Shown here in pieces: positions 61,813-64,000 of a DNA stretch of 64,000 bases. A program made the translations under genes and the position numbers. Position 1 is the first letter of the stretch. Each line of letters opens with the position of its first letter. The notes beneath the pieces are model-generated. The model was not told the DNA's origin. It worked only from the letters and a program-made list of their open reading frames with translations, and did no database searches. The DNA comes from Sandaracinaceae bacterium (GTDB lineage: Bacteria > Myxococcota_A > Polyangia > Polyangiales > Houyiibacteriaceae), in assembly GCA_016706685.1 (NCBI GenBank), contig JADJJE010000003.1, positions 186,001-250,000 of the forward strand, in the 5' to 3' direction.

Positions 61813-63744
61813 CTACTGACTGGACGCGTCGATTGCCTTGGCGAGCGCGCTGCGCAGCCCCTCGAGCACGAACGGCTTCTGCAGGAAGTCGACCGAGACG
61901 ACATCGGCCCCCGCCTCGGCCCGCTCGCGGATGTCGCTCTCCACGTAGCCGCTCATGAGCACCACGGGCAACGCGGGCTGCTGCAGACGGATGCGCCGCA
62001 GGAGCTCGAAGCCGTCCATGCGCGGCATGGTCAAGTCCAGCAACGCGAGGTCATAGCCCGCGTTGGGCGCGCTCAGATGGCCGAGCGCCGTCTCCCCGTC
62101 GGGCGCCGACGTGACCCGATAGCCGAGCGCCTCCACCATGAGCTGCGTCGCGTCCCGCACCGCCGGCTCGTCGTCCACGATGAGCACGTGCCCGGCAGCG
62201 GTGGCTTGCGCCGCGGCTGTCGCGGAGACGCCCACGTCGTGGCGAACGGTGCTCTCGCAGAGCGCCAAGCGGAATGTAGTCCCTGCGCCAGGGGCCGATG
62301 TCACGGACAGGCCGCCGCCGTGCCCGCGCACGATGCCGAGGGTCGCCGCCAGCCCCAGGCCTCGCCCCGCGAACTTGGTGGTGAAGAACGGCTCGAAGAT
62401 GCGGGCAAGCGTCTCGCTGTCCATGCCGGGGCCGTGGTCGCGGACCTCCACGCACACCAGCGATGCCCCCTCGGTGGTGTCGGGAGCGACCACCGCGGCA
62501 GCCCACTCCGCGGCCACATAGGGCGCACGCGTCACGGCCACGTGCACGTCGCCGGGCGCATCGCCATAGGACTCCACGGCGTTGAGCACCAAGTTCATGA
62601 GCACTTGCTGCAGCTGCGGCCGGTCCACGTATGCCATGAGCGGCGCGTCCTTGGTGCTCACGCGCAGCTCCACCTGCTTCGGGACGCTGCCGTGGAGCAG
62701 CTCGCGCGTCTCGTGGAGCAGCCCCGCGAGATCCAGCTGCACCTTGAGGGTCTGGCCGCGCCCCGCATACGCCAGCATCTGGTTGCACAGCTCGGCCGCC
62801 TTCAGGCTGGCGCGTTCGATCTGGTGGAGGGCGCTCGCGCTGGTGGCGTCGGTGGCCTTCTGCCGCGCGAGCGACGCCATGCCCAGGATGCTGGTCAGGA
62901 TGTTGTTGAAGTCGTGCGCAATGCCGCCCGCCAACAGGCCGAGGCTCTCGAGGCGCTGGGTCTCTTGCAGCTTGCGCTCCAGCTCGAACCGGGTGGCCTC
63001 GGCGGCGCGACGCTCGGTGATGTCGCGCGCGTAGCTCAGCAGCACGCGCGTCTCGCCGCTCTCGTCGGGCAGCGGCACCACCCTCGAGTTATAGCTGCGC
63101 AGCGTGCCATCGGGGGCGGGGAAGACGAACTCCTTGCTGCCCGCTCGCCCCGTCTCGAACACCTCGCGGTAGACCGACTGGAAGTACGCCGCCATCTCGG
63201 GGGGCATGCCCAGCTCGTAGTGGTCGCGGCCCACGAAGGCCTCGGGCGGCGAGCCCGACGCCTCGGTGATGGCCTGGTTCACGTACACGTGCCGGTACTG
63301 CCGGTCGATGACGGCGATGATGTCGGGCGAGCTCTCCACCATCTGCCCGAAGAAGTACTGGTCGCGGGGCCCACCGCTGGCTGCGATGCCATAGCGCTCG
63401 GCCGTGAGGCAGAAGCTCGGCCCCTCGGACCCGCTCGCCGCCGCGCGCCGCACCGTCACGCGATGGGGCACCCCGCCTGCGCTCCAAGCCACGAAGTCAC
63501 CCTGCGGGACAGCATAGGAGGGCGCGTCCGGAGGCAGCGTGCCGAGCGCGGCGTCCATGGCGCGCTGCAGCGTGTCCGGCTCGAAGCGCAGCGTGCAGTG
63601 CAGCAGGTCGGGCTCGGCCACTCCCGCCGTACCGGTGAGACAGCGGAACTCCGAGCTGGCCGCACGGATGAGCATGCGCCCCGCCTGCGGCTCGACGATG
63701 CCCACGGGCGTCGCCACGCCGCAGAGCAGCTCAGCGAACGACAT
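61813..63744 (-). CDS. PAS-containing hybrid histidine kinase with C-terminal receiver
   Basis: 643 residues, with no clear membrane segment. A PAS-like N-terminal region is followed by a PAS/PAC domain (about 125-250, VDQ-type core IIAVIDRQYRHVYVNQ, LLSYARDITERR). The H-box is GGIAHDFNNILTSILGM (about 273), the N-box LMNLVLNAVE, the G-box GRGLGLAATLGIV. A receiver domain ends the protein with the Asp in LALLDLTMP (about 570) and the Lys in FLQKPF. GGAG is upstream of ATG 63744. The start overlaps the upstream gene end by 14 bp. No separate response regulator is next to it. Confidence 0.9.
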   Translation of the reverse strand: MSFAELLCGVATPVGIVEPQAGRMLIRAASSEFRCLTGTAGVAEPDLLHCTLRFEPDTLQRAMDAALGTLPPDAPSYAVPQGDFVAWSAGGVPHRVTVRRAAASGSEGPSFCLTAERYGIAASGGPRDQYFFGQMVESSPDIIAVIDRQYRHVYVNQAITEASGSPPEAFVGRDHYELGMPPEMAAYFQSVYREVFETGRAGSKEFVFPAPDGTLRSYNSRVVPLPDESGETRVLLSYARDITERRAAEATRFELERKLQETQRLESLGLLAGGIAHDFNNILTSILGMASLARQKATDATSASALHQIERASLKAAELCNQMLAYAGRGQTLKVQLDLAGLLHETRELLHGSVPKQVELRVSTKDAPLMAYVDRPQLQQVLMNLVLNAVESYGDAPGDVHVAVTRAPYVAAEWAAAVVAPDTTEGASLVCVEVRDHGPGMDSETLARIFEPFFTTKFAGRGLGLAATLGIVRGHGGGLSVTSAPGAGTTFRLALCESTVRHDVGVSATAAAQATAAGHVLIVDDEPAVRDATQLMVEALGYRVTSAPDGETALGHLSAPNAGYDLALLDLTMPRMDGFELLRRIRLQQPALPVVLMSGYVESDIRERAEAGADVVSVDFLQKPFVLEGLRSALAKAIDASSQ

Positions 63745-64000
63745 CGTCTCCTGCAGGGGAGGACCCCCGTCGGTCGGCGGGGCTCGAGATGCCCTCACTC
63801 GCGAAGGGCGAGCGCACGAAGTACTCGCTGGTCATGACGTTGGGGATGCGCGTGATGGGGAGGAAGTCGGTCACGCTCGACAGCATGGTAGCGATGTTTC
63901 GCAGCAGCTGGACCGGATTTTTCGCCCCGTAGAAGAGAAACGGGTTCTGCACGTGCTCGGCGGATGGCCAGGACTCCTCGACGATGCCCTCGTAGGGGAA
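63731..64000 (-). CDS. C-terminal end of an unidentified protein (partial)
   Basis: The frame is open to the right edge and ends at 63731, overlapping the start of the hybrid kinase gene by 14 bp. The visible 89 residues contain EHVQNPFLFYGAKNPVQLL and DFLPITRIPN and end with a Ser/Arg/Asp-rich tail. I do not recognise a family. Overlap suggests co-transcription with the kinase. Confidence 0.6.
   Translation of the reverse strand, partial: FPYEGIVEESWPSAEHVQNPFLFYGAKNPVQLLRNIATMLSSVTDFLPITRIPNVMTSEYFVRSPFASEGISSPADRRGSSPAGDDVVR

Overview
The window is very GC-rich (about 70% by eye), densely coded, and free of tRNA, rRNA, CRISPR arrays and insertion sequences as far as I can see. It looks like the chromosome of a Myxococcota (Polyangia-type) bacterium. 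The signs are two Hanks-type Ser/Thr kinases with single-pass membrane anchors, about 19 predicted lipoproteins (several Cys-rich and of myxobacterial style), a TIGR02147-type regulator paired with a TETGNP lipoprotein, a complete Tol-Pal set, and many one-to-four-base start/stop overlaps. The phylum call is inferred from protein style, not from a marker gene.

Layout. 1-3218: end of a membrane protein, a Ser/Thr kinase and a Cys-containing lipoprotein. 3271-8085: cpoB facing an overlapping pal-tolQ-tolR-tolA-tolB operon. 8310-13729: surface and periplasmic proteins (a frameshifted beta-propeller lipoprotein, a YcnI-like protein, a cytochrome-like lipoprotein, the TETGNP lipoprotein and its TIGR02147 regulator). 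13955-17523: two tandem secreted paralogues, trmJ, a Nudix hydrolase and a lipoprotein. 17534-18951: a lower-GC XRE plus nucleotidyltransferase pair that looks like a toxin-antitoxin module. 18975-24292: TetR divergent from aldehyde dehydrogenase, 3-beta-HSD-like dehydrogenase, a ferredoxin reductase with a membrane tail, and a membrane di-iron hydroxylase. 24314-31598: Kef-type antiporter, ABC exporter, quinone oxidoreductase, and an 11-residue-repeat protein followed by two strong hairpins. 31730-33790: an LCIB-type (theta) carbonic anhydrase and a badly frameshifted Cys-rich/DUF1554 pseudogene. 33883-40921: dienelactone-hydrolase-like enzyme, a 904-residue PHP-domain lipoprotein, a Cys-rich lipoprotein, a CPBP membrane protein and a histone-H1-like/acetyltransferase fusion. 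41219-45203: operon of LLM oxidoreductase, APH-fold kinase, TetR, HAD and VOC proteins. 45284-48830: a second kinase/TPR/Cys-rich-lipoprotein module resembling the one at the left edge. 48844-54855: acetoacetate-decarboxylase family, P-loop kinase, lipoproteins and a frameshifted argD. 54848-59581: Old Yellow Enzyme/TetR pair around a perfect palindrome, then AraC divergent from an AtuA-type protein. 59575-64000: lipase lipoprotein, VWA lipoprotein, a PAS-histidine kinase-receiver hybrid and the end of one more gene.

Functionally the window mixes envelope maintenance (Tol-Pal, lipoproteins, ABC exporter), signalling (two Ser/Thr kinases, one hybrid kinase) and several separately regulated oxidative catabolic clusters (19-24 kb, 41-45 kb, 55-59.5 kb) that suggest breakdown or remodelling of lipids, terpenoids or sterols. 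Two otherwise intact genes are broken by a single missing base in a C-run (9496-9499 and 51750-51754), which may be sequencing error; the DUF1554 gene has at least six frame changes and is a stronger pseudogene candidate.
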